From: Mycolicibacterium iranicum
GTDB lineage: Bacteria; Actinomycetota; Actinomycetes; Mycobacteriales; Mycobacteriaceae
DNA length: 64,000 bases
Assembly (NCBI RefSeq): GCF_001650495.1
Contig: NZ_LWCS01000032.1
Span: 124,001-188,000, forward strand
Direction: 5' to 3'
Shown: positions 1-7,860 of the stretch, in pieces
Layout: each line of letters begins with the position of its first letter
Numbering within the stretch: the stretch's first letter is position 1
Notes under the pieces: model-generated
What the model was told of the DNA's origin: nothing
The model's database searches: none
Seen by the model: only the letters and a program-made list of their open reading frames with translations
Made by a program: the position numbers and the translations under genes

Positions 1-734
1 TGGGTGGTGAGCATCTCGACGTCGACCAGTGACAGGCCGCCACGCTCGAGGGCACGAATCGCCGAAAGGACTGTGTAGTACTGGAAGTGCTCGTGGTAGA
101 TGGTGTCGAACTGGCCCAACACCACGAGGTTGAGAGCGTAGTGCACCTCGATGCTTAACCATCCCTTATCACTCATCAGGTCGCGCAACGCGCGGGTGAA
201 CCCACACAAGTCCGGAATGTGGGCATAGACGTTGTTGGCCACGACGAGGTCGGCAGCGCCAAACTCGGCGCGGATCTCGGCGGCGAGATTCTCGTCGAGG
301 AAGGCCGTATGCGTCGGGACTCCCCGCTGGCGGGCCGCTTCGCCCACGTTGACCGACGGCTCGATACCCAGGCAGGGGATTCCCCTGCGCTGCACATGTT
401 GCAGCAGATAACCGTCATTGCTGGCTACCTCGACGACGAAGGAGCTGCGACCGAGTCCCAGTCGGTCTGAGGTCGTGTCAACGAAGTCCTTCGCGTGTTG
501 CACCCAGGTGTCCGAGTAGGATGAGAAGTAGGCGTACTCGGTGAACGTGTCTTCCGAGGTGATCAGTGCCGGGATCTGCAGCAGGAGGCACGATTCACAC
601 AGCCGCAGGTGCAGCGGATAGGTCGGTTCAGGCAGGTCGAGTTGATCCTCGGTCAGGAAACTCTGCGAAGGCGGACTGGCGCCGAGGTCGAGCACGCTGA
701 TCAAGCGGTCTGAATCGCACAGACGACAGTTCAT
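1..734 (-). CDS. Sugar C-methyltransferase, partial (runs off the left edge)
   Basis: The reading frame stays open from an ATG at 734 to the window edge, giving about 244 residues of a longer protein. The N-terminus has a zinc-binding layout with CRLC at residues 3-6 and a second Cys pair in LCESC near residue 48, as in NDP-hexose C-methyltransferases. A SAM-binding glycine-rich loop follows (VVEVASNDGYLLQHV near residue 100), then a GIEPS motif. The family methylates a keto-sugar nucleotide. It is the last visible gene of a minus-strand set after rfbF and a GT2 gene, which fits deoxysugar assembly for a surface glycolipid or polysaccharide. The C-terminal domain lies outside the window. The exact sugar is unknown. 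Confidence 0.85.
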   Translation of the reverse strand, partial: MNCRLCDSDRLISVLDLGASPPSQSFLTEDQLDLPEPTYPLHLRLCESCLLLQIPALITSEDTFTEYAYFSSYSDTWVQHAKDFVDTTSDRLGLGRSSFVVEVASNDGYLLQHVQRRGIPCLGIEPSVNVGEAARQRGVPTHTAFLDENLAAEIRAEFGAADLVVANNVYAHIPDLCGFTRALRDLMSDKGWLSIEVHYALNLVVLGQFDTIYHEHFQYYTVLSAIRALERGGLSLVDVEMLTT

Positions 735-774
735 GGTATCTTCCTTCGTGAGATAGATTGTGGCTCAGTTGATT

Positions 775-1554
775 TCAGACAAGTCGGTCGGCCCAGATTT
801 TCCAGGGCGCCTGGTCGCTGTCCCACAGGTCGTTGAGGTAGATCTTGTCCCACAGCGTGTCCATGCCCCTCCAGAAGCCGCTGTGGCGGTAGGCGGACAA
901 TTCGCCGTCCTTGGCGAGCCGTTGCATCGGCGTCTCCTCGAACACAGTGCCGTCGCCGTCGACGTAGTCCAGCAATGCGGGCTCGGCGACAAAGAAACCA
1001 CCGTTGACCCACCCGCCGTCGCCAATTGGCTTCTCCTGAAACAGGACACGGCTCTCCTCGAACTCGAGGGTGCCGTAACGGGCCGGCGGTTGCACTGCCG
1101 TGACGGTGGCGATCGAGCCCGCGTGGCGGTGATGCTCAATAACCTTGCCGATGTCGAGGTCGGTCACACCGTCGCCGTAGGTGAAAGCGAACGTCTCATC
1201 ACCGATATGGCTCTTGGCCCGCAACAGTCGACCACCGGTCATCGTGTGGGCGCCGGTGTCGAGCAGCGTCACGGTCCACGGCTCGGTGTTCGAAGTCACG
1301 GTGGCCACACTGTCGGTGGCCAGGTTGATGGTCACATCGGAGGTGTGCAAGAAGTAGTTGGTGAAGTACTCCTTGATCATGTAGCCCTTGTATCCACACA
1401 AGACGATGAAGTCGGTGATGCCGGCGTGTGCGTAGATCTTCATGATGTGCCAGAGGATCGGTCGGCCGCCGATCTCCACCATCGGTTTGGGACGACTCTC
1501 GGATTCCTCACTGATACGGGTGCCTCGCCCACCGGCGAGAATGACAGCTTTCAT
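775..1554 (-). CDS. rfbF: Glucose-1-phosphate cytidylyltransferase
   Basis: A 259-residue protein, close to the usual 257 of RfbF. It starts with the nucleotidyltransferase signature MKAVILAGGRGTRISEE, followed by SRPKPMVEIGGRPILWHIM, the CTP/sugar-phosphate binding region. The central FTYGDGVTDLD matches the metal-binding Asp region, and GGWVNGGFFV is typical of the family. The enzyme makes CDP-glucose from glucose 1-phosphate and CTP, the entry step to CDP-3,6-dideoxy sugars. It lies 40 bp upstream of the C-methyltransferase on the same strand, which suggests both act on one nucleotide-sugar pathway. No CDP-glucose dehydratase is visible, so it would have to lie left of the window. Confidence 0.92.
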   Translation of the reverse strand: MKAVILAGGRGTRISEESESRPKPMVEIGGRPILWHIMKIYAHAGITDFIVLCGYKGYMIKEYFTNYFLHTSDVTINLATDSVATVTSNTEPWTVTLLDTGAHTMTGGRLLRAKSHIGDETFAFTYGDGVTDLDIGKVIEHHRHAGSIATVTAVQPPARYGTLEFEESRVLFQEKPIGDGGWVNGGFFVAEPALLDYVDGDGTVFEETPMQRLAKDGELSAYRHSGFWRGMDTLWDKIYLNDLWDSDQAPWKIWADRLV

Positions 1555-1742
1555 GGTGTGCTCCTTGATGACTGGCTCAACCGGAGTGAGGGGTCACCGA
1601 GTGAGCAGGTAGGTGTGGCTGTGTCGGCAGAGGTGCTGACGACAGATTGGGGATTTGACGCGAGTTTTATTGTCTCTCAGCTGAACTCGGTGATACTACC
1701 GGCCTGGTTGGCCGGACCTGTAGGGGTGGTGCGGGCTTGCCC

Positions 1743-2609
1743 TCAGGTCACCAGGCTCGGCCCTGGCGCGCGGCCGCGCCGCTGCGAGATTGCGTCAAGG
1801 AGATGCCCAGATACGCCAGAGCGGTGGCCCCGCAGCACGGTGCGCAGGACTCGCGTGCCGTCGCGTACCGCGCGCAAGTTCGACTTGCCTGAGCGGCGCG
1901 GCATTTCGAGACTCGGCACCTCTGCAATCCTCAGGCCGGCCTGCATGGCCTGCACCGTCATCTCGGCTTCGATCTCGAACCCCGTAGCGGAGAGCTGCAG
2001 GAGCTCCAAGTACCGACGATGAAAGGCGCAGAACCCATAACACAGGTCCGTGAGGTCGGAGTCATAGAGCGAATTAAAGACGGCAAGGAGGAAGCGGTTG
2101 CCCATTTTCCGGAACGGCGTGATGTCCAAGGAACCTCCGCCGGCGATGAATCGCGACCCTTTGACGAAGTCGTATCCGTTGCGCAGAAAGTGGATGTAGT
2201 GCCGGATCTCCTGCGGGGCCATACTGCCATCGGCGTCCATCATCACGATGATGTCCCCGGTTGCGGCAAGAAAGCCGGTGCGCAGTGCGCTACCCTTGCC
2301 GACGCCTTCCTGGGGCACCACCGTGATGTCGGGCCGGTACCGCTGAGCGGTGATAAGCGTTGCGTCCGTCGACGCCCCGTCAACGAGGATGATCTCGTCG
2401 ACATCCTCGGCGATCTGCTCGAGCACCCACGCGACGTTGCGCGCTTCGTTTCTGACCGGGATAACTAGGCTGACGGTGGCTGTGGCGTCCACACCCTTAG
2501 TCGCGTGCGCAAAACGCGCACGTGTTGAGCTGTCCACCACATCGGCAAGTGCCCCCGAATTCAGATCGTTGACGGTCTCACCGATAACTGATTGATCCCC
2601 CATGTGCAT
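1743..2609 (-). CDS. GT2 family glycosyltransferase (polyprenyl-phosphate sugar transferase-like)
   Basis: A 288-residue protein with a GT-A fold. Residues 47-60 give VSLVIPVRNEARNV, then DEIILVDGASTDAT and the DxD-type motif VMMDADGSM near residue 130, followed by FVKGSRF. This pattern is that of dolichol/polyprenyl-phosphate glycosyltransferases and related GT2 enzymes. No C-terminal membrane domain is present, so it is a soluble or peripherally bound short form. The first 45 residues are not conserved-looking, and a later start is possible. It heads the minus-strand sugar cluster, with 188 bp to rfbF. The donor and acceptor cannot be told from sequence. Confidence 0.85.
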   Translation of the reverse strand: MHMGDQSVIGETVNDLNSGALADVVDSSTRARFAHATKGVDATATVSLVIPVRNEARNVAWVLEQIAEDVDEIILVDGASTDATLITAQRYRPDITVVPQEGVGKGSALRTGFLAATGDIIVMMDADGSMAPQEIRHYIHFLRNGYDFVKGSRFIAGGGSLDITPFRKMGNRFLLAVFNSLYDSDLTDLCYGFCAFHRRYLELLQLSATGFEIEAEMTVQAMQAGLRIAEVPSLEMPRRSGKSNLRAVRDGTRVLRTVLRGHRSGVSGHLLDAISQRRGRAPGPSLVT

Positions 2610-3068
2610 GACTCCTATTCCGCTGTCAGACGTGCCGACCGACGGACGGTCAGTACGAGTGGATTGCTGTTCCCCCGAAGCGCTGCAATCAATTTATCGT
2701 GCGGAGTTTCGCATCTTTAGCAAAGTTCTGGCATTTCTGATGGAACTTAACGGCGACGTCGTTGAAACCGTACGGCGCGTACGCTACCAGCGGTCTGGCT
2801 ACCCTGCAATCGCCATTTACGCCACCGTTTGCGCACCCAAAGAATGCGCATTGCCGCACTGTGCTGTAGCTAATTATTCATACGGATACCGCAGCTTATT
2901 AGTCCCTTCGGGAAATTTGCATAAGTAACTATGGCGCCGATTCATTGCCATTCATGAATGGCATAGCGCATTATTTCATGTCGATTTGATGTATTTCGAG
3001 TTACGTATGTATCTGCCGCCATTGCGCAATGGAAGTAAATCATTGCCCCAGGCTCTATTGCTACATCA

Positions 3069-3081
3069 CCCCGATGCGGGG
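3069..3081. repeat. Short perfect inverted repeat
   Basis: CCCCG-ATG-CGGGG forms a five-base-pair stem with a three-base loop. No T-run follows. It may be a small hairpin or operator, or chance. Confidence 0.3.
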
Positions 3082-3329
3082 ATCTAGCAAAGTCATCGCG
3101 AGTGCGCGCTCGCTGAATGTTTAACATGCCGTCAACGTGGTCGCTTACCGGAGAGGCACCCCGTCGCACACATAGGCCGTTTCGCCCCCGCTCCAGGCAT
3201 CACCTTTGCCACCGCCCCATGCACGCGTCATCAGCACACCAGTGGCACCGGGCGCTGCGGCCCGGCTCAGTGCTCCGCCGAACCTGTGTTGTGTCGCAAG
3301 TCCCTAGAGGATGAGCACAACTGATCTGT

Positions 3330-3368
3330 GCCCGCGTCCGTAAGTCCACTGTTGTGGTAGTCGCGGGC
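3330..3368. repeat. Two-tier inverted repeat
   Basis: GCCCGCG at 3330-3336 pairs with CGCGGGC at 3362-3368. Inside the loop CCAC (3346-3349) pairs with GTGG (3354-3357) around TGTT. There is no T-tract and no upstream gene ending here, so a terminator is unlikely. Confidence 0.35.
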
Positions 3369-3522
3369 TATGTGATCGTCGGTAGGCCTCAGGTCACGAC
3401 AGCGGGCACAATCGAAGATGGTGATACCTCTTCAGCGGTCACGCTGTCGCTGTGCTCGAAACAGCAGGACCGCGACGACCGAGCCTGTTGCTTTCGGGAT
3501 CAAAAACATTGGCGGAGTGCAT

Positions 3523-3759
3523 ATGTCTAGAACTTCGGCAACGGCAATCGGAACCGTAGTGGCGCGAAGTCAAGTGGCAATTGCAAGCTTCGGCACAGTC
3601 GTTCCACTACGGGCCGCCTGGGCTCAATGCGACCCGCACATCCCCGACGGTGCCGCTAACTGGTGTCCGGGTGGGGTGCACCCTCGCTACGGCGGCGCGA
3701 AAGATTGCCTAGGCGCGCCTTTCGCTGATGGACGTTCAACGCCGAAACATGGGCTCTAG
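3523..3759 (+). CDS. Small secreted protein, probably truncated at its C-terminus
   Basis: A 78-residue frame starting at ATG 3523, with GGCGGAG five bases upstream as ribosome binding site. Residues 1-33 look like a signal peptide ending AAWA. The mature part begins QCDPHIPDGAANWCPGG and continues with a third Cys in KDCLGAPFADG, the layout of small mycobacterial secreted proteins of unknown function. In such proteins the PFADG-type segment is usually followed by a Trp-His stretch. Here it runs into STPKHGL and a TAG stop, directly next to a TetR remnant in the same frame. The gene therefore looks broken by a recombination junction near 3735-3760. Function unknown. Confidence 0.5.
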   Translation: MSRTSATAIGTVVARSQVAIASFGTVVPLRAAWAQCDPHIPDGAANWCPGGVHPRYGGAKDCLGAPFADGRSTPKHGL

Positions 3760-3969
3760 GTACTGCGGGCCGCCCTGCGGCGTTCCGGACGCAGCGGTGG
3801 GATCGACCACGGAGCGGAACCCGATGCCTTGGCGACCGGGTTCCTGACGGCCTACCAGGGCGGAGTGCTGCTCGCGGAGATCCACGGTGACGTCGAACCA
3901 CTTAGACGCGCACTGCTACTGGCACTTGCAGCCATACTGGTGCGTACACCAAGCAGAGGTGCCCGTTGA
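3760..3969 (+). pseudogene. Remnant of a TetR-type regulator (C-terminal fragment)
   Basis: Read from 3760 in the frame just after the TAG stop, the DNA encodes a TetR ligand-domain tail ending at TGA 3967-3969. Diagnostic pieces are LRAALRRS, DALATGFLTAYQGGVLLAE and HGDVEPLRRALLLAL. The intact TetR at 7023-7673 carries the matching AAYQGGVLLAAVNDDVAPLRLAL. There is no start codon, no helix-turn-helix part and no upstream coding sequence in this frame, so it is a decayed fragment. Confidence rests on about 35 clearly family-like residues. Confidence 0.65.
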
Positions 3970-3978
3970 CGCCATCGC

Positions 3979-4917
3979 TCATGTGCTGGGATCCGTTGCC
4001 CGCGGCCGATATTCGGATGACGGCCCTGCTGCCCAGTCGGTGATCGCTCGTGCCACCAGTGCGGGGTTGTCCGACTGTGGGAAATGCAGACCCCACGGCA
4101 CGGTCAGGTCGGTCATGGTCGGTCGGATTCGGCGCCACCCACGGCGAAAGAAGAAGTAATCGCCGAACCGTCCTAAGACCGTCATGGTGGGCCGGTCGGA
4201 CAGCGCCACGATTCCTTGCTGCGCGGCCTGCGACGTGCGACGGTCCTTGGCGGCGTCGGCGAACATGTGGTGGAGGAACCGTCGACGGGAGTGCGGGCGC
4301 AAACCGCGGCGCCACGCCCGCTTGGTGGCCCGGTCGAAGTGTCGGCCGACGCCAAAGCGAGTGGCGCTGGCCCATGCCAGAAACCCGGTCCACACGGTGA
4401 GTTCACGCATTATCGCCGAACCCATGAACCGCAACGCCAGCCGTAACACCCCTCGCGGTCGCCAACCGAACGTGTTGACCGCGACGAGCCGGGATACGCA
4501 CTCGGCGCGCCGCGGTGCGGCAGCGAGCGCGGCCATGGTGGCCCAGCCACCGGTGTCGTGGACGACGAGAGTGACGTCGCGCAAATCGAGCTGGTCGATG
4601 ACGCGGCCGATCGCGTGGGTTGCGGCGGCCAGCGAGGCCGGCGCCGCATCAGAAAGGCCGGAACCGGGCACGTCGAAGGTGATGCAGCGAAACTGCGGTG
4701 ACAACTCGTCGATCAAGCCTCTCCACAGCAGCGACCACAAGCCCACGTGTATCAGCAGCGCAATGGGACCATCCCCGCCGGTGTCGGTGTAGACCACTCG
4801 CCGACCGTCGACTTCGAGTTCGTGCAGGGGAAATGGCCAGACGCTTTCAGGGAGCCACTCCGGACGTATAGGAGTGGGTAGGGCGTCGGTGCGGAAAGGT
4901 TGCGCGTGAGGGTTCAT
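3979..4917 (-). CDS. Alpha/beta hydrolase, haloalkane-dehalogenase-like
   Basis: A 312-residue hydrolase. The oxyanion region is LLIHVGLWSLLWRGL (residues 54-68), the nucleophile elbow is VVHDTGGWATM with Asp121 where serine hydrolases have Ser, and a late HFPQSDNPALVARAI segment supplies the likely catalytic His near residue 284. An Asp nucleophile and this order are typical of haloalkane-dehalogenase-type and related hydrolases, but the true substrate is unknown. It is transcribed divergently from the ECF41 sigma gene. Its start lies ten bases from an exact ECF41-type promoter (4927-4953), so it is probably a target of that sigma factor with an almost leaderless transcript. Confidence 0.8.
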   Translation of the reverse strand: MNPHAQPFRTDALPTPIRPEWLPESVWPFPLHELEVDGRRVVYTDTGGDGPIALLIHVGLWSLLWRGLIDELSPQFRCITFDVPGSGLSDAAPASLAAATHAIGRVIDQLDLRDVTLVVHDTGGWATMAALAAAPRRAECVSRLVAVNTFGWRPRGVLRLALRFMGSAIMRELTVWTGFLAWASATRFGVGRHFDRATKRAWRRGLRPHSRRRFLHHMFADAAKDRRTSQAAQQGIVALSDRPTMTVLGRFGDYFFFRRGWRRIRPTMTDLTVPWGLHFPQSDNPALVARAITDWAAGPSSEYRPRATDPST

Positions 4918-4926
4918 GCTGTCAAG

Positions 4927-4979
4927 GACGTGGGACTTACCCGGAGTGTGACAGTCACACTTTCGCGCGCTGGTTCGTC
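4927..4979. promoter_or_regulatory. Divergent ECF41-type promoter pair built on a palindrome
   Basis: On the minus strand TGTCACA (complement of 4947-4953) is followed by 16 bases and CGTC (complement of 4927-4930), exactly the signature known for ECF41 sigma factors, and points to the hydrolase. On the plus strand AGTCACA (4953-4959, one mismatch) is followed by 16 bases and CGTC (4976-4979), and points to the sigma gene itself. The two upstream elements form one perfect palindrome, AGTGTGACAGTCACACT (4945-4961). Both start codons lie about 10 bases from the CGTC boxes. Confidence 0.8.
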
Positions 4980-4988
4980 CTGGAGAAT

Positions 4989-5864
4989 ATGACCGACGTG
5001 ACCGTCGAAGCTGTGTGGCGCCTCCACCGCAAACGGGTGTTGGATGTCAGCTACCGGATGTTGGGTACGTTGACTGACGCCGAGGATGCGATGCAGGAGA
5101 CGTTCGTGCGCTTGACCCGCGCCGGTGTCGAGGGCATCGACGATGTCGAGGGTTGGCTCGTCACCGTTACCGGACGGGTATGTCTAGACATGTTGCGAGC
5201 CAGTGCTACCCGCCGACGATACGTCGGTCCCTGGCTGCCCGAGCCACTGATCGACCAGTACGCCTGCGCACCCGACCCTGCCGACCAGGTCACCCTTGAC
5301 GACACTGTCAGGATGGCGTTGCTGGCGGTGCTGCACCGGCTGAGTCCCGCCGAACGGGTGGCGTTCGTCCTGCACGACCTGTTCGGGCTAACATTCGAGA
5401 CGATCGGCGAGATCGTCGGCCGCTCGCCGACAGCGACACGTAAATTGGCCAGCCGCGCCCGCACCGCGATCCGCGACGACCAAGAACCTCGTTTCGATGT
5501 GACTGCGGAGAAGGCCCGATCAGTTGCCGAACGGTTCGCTGCGGCGTGTGCCGGCGGGGACCTCGCCGACCTGGCCGCCGTCCTCGCCGACGACGTCGTC
5601 GGCGAGTTCGACTCCGGCGGTCGCATCGCGGGCGCACCCCAAAGTGCCCGCGTCGGAGCCGAACTCGTGTCGATCGTCCTGGCCAGTTCACTGTTCAGTG
5701 CGGACGCGGAGTTCCGCGTCGCCGACATCAACGGTCGCCCCGGTGTGATCGTGTCGCTGCGCGGTCAGGTGATGGCGGTCATCGACCTCGAAACCGACGG
5801 CCGGCATATCTATGCCATCCGCGCGATCGGCAACCCCGACAAGCTCGCACACCTCAATCGATGA
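4989..5864 (+). CDS. ECF41-family RNA polymerase sigma factor with SnoaL-like C-terminal domain
   Basis: A 291-residue SigJ/ECF41-type sigma factor. Sigma region 2 is at about residues 8-75 (YRMLGTLTDAEDAMQETFVRL), the linker has the ECF41 hallmark WLPEP at 82-86, and region 4 lies near 110-160 (LSPAERVAFVLHDLFGLTFETIGEIVG). A SnoaL/NTF2-like extension of about 115 residues follows. It ends with the second hallmark NPDKL at 282-286 and has DSGGR where the family usually has DGGGK. In this group the extension controls activity, and no separate anti-sigma gene is needed; none is seen. The gene has its own ECF41-type promoter, so positive autoregulation is likely. The carboxymuconolactone-decarboxylase or oxidoreductase partner usual for the group is replaced here by an alpha/beta hydrolase. 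Confidence 0.93.
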   Translation: MTDVTVEAVWRLHRKRVLDVSYRMLGTLTDAEDAMQETFVRLTRAGVEGIDDVEGWLVTVTGRVCLDMLRASATRRRYVGPWLPEPLIDQYACAPDPADQVTLDDTVRMALLAVLHRLSPAERVAFVLHDLFGLTFETIGEIVGRSPTATRKLASRARTAIRDDQEPRFDVTAEKARSVAERFAAACAGGDLADLAAVLADDVVGEFDSGGRIAGAPQSARVGAELVSIVLASSLFSADAEFRVADINGRPGVIVSLRGQVMAVIDLETDGRHIYAIRAIGNPDKLAHLNR

Positions 5865-5988
5865 ACGGACCGCGACGCTGGCTAGCAGCGACGCCTCGGC
5901 GGCAGACGACCGTCATCCGTGACACCGCGGCAACCAGACCACCCAGGCGCCTCCGACGTTCGTCTACCCCGCCGCGTAGCCTGCGTTG

Positions 5989-6438
5989 ATGAACCCCGAG
6001 CTGGCTGCCATGGCCGCTACGTTGGCGGAGCTGAGGTCGAGCTTTCTCAGAAAGACTGCAGGCATTGAGGATTCCGACGCCCGACGCAGCACTGTGCCGT
6101 CCGGCACCAATCTCGCTGGACTGCTACAGCACCTCACCTTCGTCGAATCGCACTGGTTCGAACACGTCGTCGCTGGCAAGCCGCCGTCCCGCGGCCAGCG
6201 CTCCATGCAGGTTCCGACTGGGGTATCGCTACGGGCCCTTCGGGCGGACTATAAAGCTGCGTGTGCGGCCAGCGATTCCATCATCAGCGCCGTCGCGGAC
6301 CCGGCGGCGGTGGTGGCCAAAGCCGGAAAGATCACCCATCTGCGCGGTGTGATGCTTGTCGTCATCACTGAAACCGCGCGACATTGCGGCCACGCCGACA
6401 TACTGCGTGAACAGACCGACGGACGTACCGGCCGCTAG
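5989..6438 (+). CDS. DUF664/DinB-like protein
   Basis: A 149-residue four-helix-bundle type protein of the DUF664 (mini-circle/DinB superfamily) group. Typical segments are LRSSFLRKT near the start, TNLAGLLQHLTFVESHWFEHVV with the conserved His residues, and TARHCGHADILREQTDG at the end. The His residues in HLTFVESHWF and RHCGHAD are the likely metal ligands. Related proteins include thiol-dependent S-transferases and proteins of unknown role. ATG at 5989 is taken, although a TTG directly before it could also serve. No ECF41-type promoter is visible upstream, so it is probably not part of the neighbouring sigma regulon. Confidence 0.8.
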   Translation: MNPELAAMAATLAELRSSFLRKTAGIEDSDARRSTVPSGTNLAGLLQHLTFVESHWFEHVVAGKPPSRGQRSMQVPTGVSLRALRADYKAACAASDSIISAVADPAAVVAKAGKITHLRGVMLVVITETARHCGHADILREQTDGRTGR

Positions 6439-6617
6439 TGGTATGTCCTGCAATCAGTTGATGTTTGTGGGATGGGCTTGGGCATCTGGGGCCGCCGGTT
6501 CGGGTTCTGCGGTCAGTGTGAGTGCTCGAAGACAGCGATGACCGGCGCGCTACGTCTGCCGTTCATCGCTACGCGTGTCGCGATGTCGATGAGATTGTCG
6601 GTCAGGAAGGAGGCGTG

Positions 6618-6880
6618 CTAGGCGATGACCCGCCAGCGTGTTCCGTCGTGCATCCAGGTCCGGGTGTAGCGCATCCGCGCAAGCGGCGTGCCACCGACGG
6701 CACCTTCGAGGGCGCCGAGGAAGAAGGTAGCCCTGACGTCGTCTCCGAAGGTCCGCACCCGTATCTCCTCCTCGTCGACGGGGCTCATCTTCTGGTGACT
6801 ACTGGCGTGGACACGCAGGTCGTCATCGCGGGTGAAGTGCGCCAATGGATTGCACGCCGCATTGGTTTCGTCGTCTCAGG
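6618..6880 (-). pseudogene. Decayed SnoaL/DUF4440-like gene
   Basis: The minus strand encodes the second half of an NTF2-fold protein: EEIRVRTFGDDVRATFFLG, GTPLARMRYTRTW and DGTRWRVIA, the classic end of DUF4440/SnoaL_3 proteins. An in-frame TAG at 6618-6620 comes right after RWRVIA, where homologues usually continue for a few residues. Reading on gives HASFLTDNLID. In the other direction the frame is closed by a TGA near 6880, before the N-terminal helices. Only a TTG could start the 75-residue open part. I read it as a pseudogene; a short functional protein is less likely. Confidence 0.45.
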
Positions 6881-7022
6881 CTGTGGTGAAGGCCATCGTG
6901 GCCTATAGATCGAGGACGACACGCAGCGCCGCATTACGCAACGTTTCGGCTCCGCGGTCCCGTAGCCTGACCGCACAAGAAAACCGGCGACCGCCGAATC
7001 AGAAGCCCGACTTTCTGCCGCG

Positions 7023-7673
7023 TCAGAGCTGTGCCGGCGCCGCCGGGCGTCGGCCCCGCCGACCTGAGCTCTCGGCATCGACGAGGACAGCATCCGTCAC
7101 TCCGTGCAACGCCAGTCGCAGCGGCGCGACATCATCGTTGACGGCGGCCAGCAATACTCCGCCTTGGTACGCCGCGAGCAGGGCGGCGGCCACCGCCGAG
7201 GTCTGCACCTCCGGACGTAGCCCGCCACCGTCGGCGACCCGTCGCAGCCCAGCCTCCAGCAGCGCCTCCCAGCGGGTGAACCCCGCCCGCAGCGCCTCCC
7301 GCGCTGCTTTGTCCTCGTCGCCGAGTTGGTTGATCAGCGACCCGAGCGGACAGCGGAAGGACACCGCCGCCGACGCGTAGTAAGCGACGATGTCGTCGCA
7401 CCACGAGCGCACATCGGCTACCGTGGTCATCTTTTCGAGGCTTTCCTGCATCTCAAGGACCACCTGCTCGACCTGATAGGCCACAACCTCGGCGACCAGA
7501 TCACCCTTGTCGACGAAGAAGTGATACAGCTGCGAGCGTCCGACACCTGCGGCGGCACCGATATCGTCTAGAGAGGTCGCCCGAATACCCTGTGTCCCAA
7601 AAAGATTGCAGGCCGCGTCAAGGATCCGGGTTAACGTCGCGCGACCCCGGTCGGTGACCGGATAAACCTTCAT
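7023..7673 (-). CDS. TetR/AcrR family transcriptional regulator
   Basis: A 216-residue regulator starting at ATG 7673, chosen because GGGAGGGGAG lies just upstream; a GTG at 7697 is the alternative. The helix-turn-helix is at residues 10-55 (LTRILDAACNLFGTQGIRATSLDDIGAAAGVGRSQLYHFF). The ligand domain contains FRCPLGSLINQLGD and AAYQGGVLLA, typical of TetR proteins with the C-terminal domain found in many actinobacterial repressors of oxidoreductase genes. It is divergent from the molybdopterin oxidoreductase gene at 7861. Inverted repeats at 7725-7750 between them are the likely operator, giving repression of both genes. Confidence 0.92.
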   Translation of the reverse strand: MKVYPVTDRGRATLTRILDAACNLFGTQGIRATSLDDIGAAAGVGRSQLYHFFVDKGDLVAEVVAYQVEQVVLEMQESLEKMTTVADVRSWCDDIVAYYASAAVSFRCPLGSLINQLGDEDKAAREALRAGFTRWEALLEAGLRRVADGGGLRPEVQTSAVAAALLAAYQGGVLLAAVNDDVAPLRLALHGVTDAVLVDAESSGRRGRRPAAPAQL

Positions 7674-7724
7674 CGCGCTCTCTCCCCTCCCTGTCACGTC
7701 ACAGATCGACGTCTAGACTGGACA

Positions 7725-7750
7725 ATACACTCACTGTATCGTTTAGTACA
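7725..7750. promoter_or_regulatory. Candidate TetR operator with overlapping inverted repeats
   Basis: ATACA-CTCAC-TGTAT (7725-7739) is a perfect inverted repeat. It overlaps a second one, TGTA-TCGTTTAG-TACA (7735-7750), which shares the TGTA half-site. Both lie in the 187-bp gap between the TetR start and the divergent oxidoreductase gene, where an autoregulated TetR operator is expected. Confidence 0.55.
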
Positions 7751-7860
7751 TTCGCCCTATCGTACGAACGCGCGGTCCAACCCCAGAACCGGAAGGCAGA
7801 GATGCAGCGGCTACGCACCAGCCACACACCGAGGCCGCTGCGCTGCGGGACGGCGCCGCG

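Larger units (their letters stand above)
2610..3522. other. AT-richer intergenic stretch without a convincing gene
   Basis: About 0.9 kb lies between the start of the GT2 gene and the small secreted-protein gene. The base composition is visibly lower in GC than the flanks, with runs such as ATTATTTCATG. The short open frames here show neither actinobacterial codon bias nor a recognisable motif. It should contain the promoter of the leftward sugar cluster. Two inverted repeats are visible (3069-3081 and 3330-3368). Foreign or decayed DNA is a reasonable reading. Confidence 0.5.

Noticed and set aside
760..2022. A 420-codon plus-strand frame opposite rfbF
   Set aside because: Antisense to two well-supported genes and without any motif.
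2602..2928. A 108-codon plus-strand frame beginning inside the start of the GT2 gene
   Set aside because: Low GC3, no ribosome site, no motif; it lies in the AT-richer promoter region.
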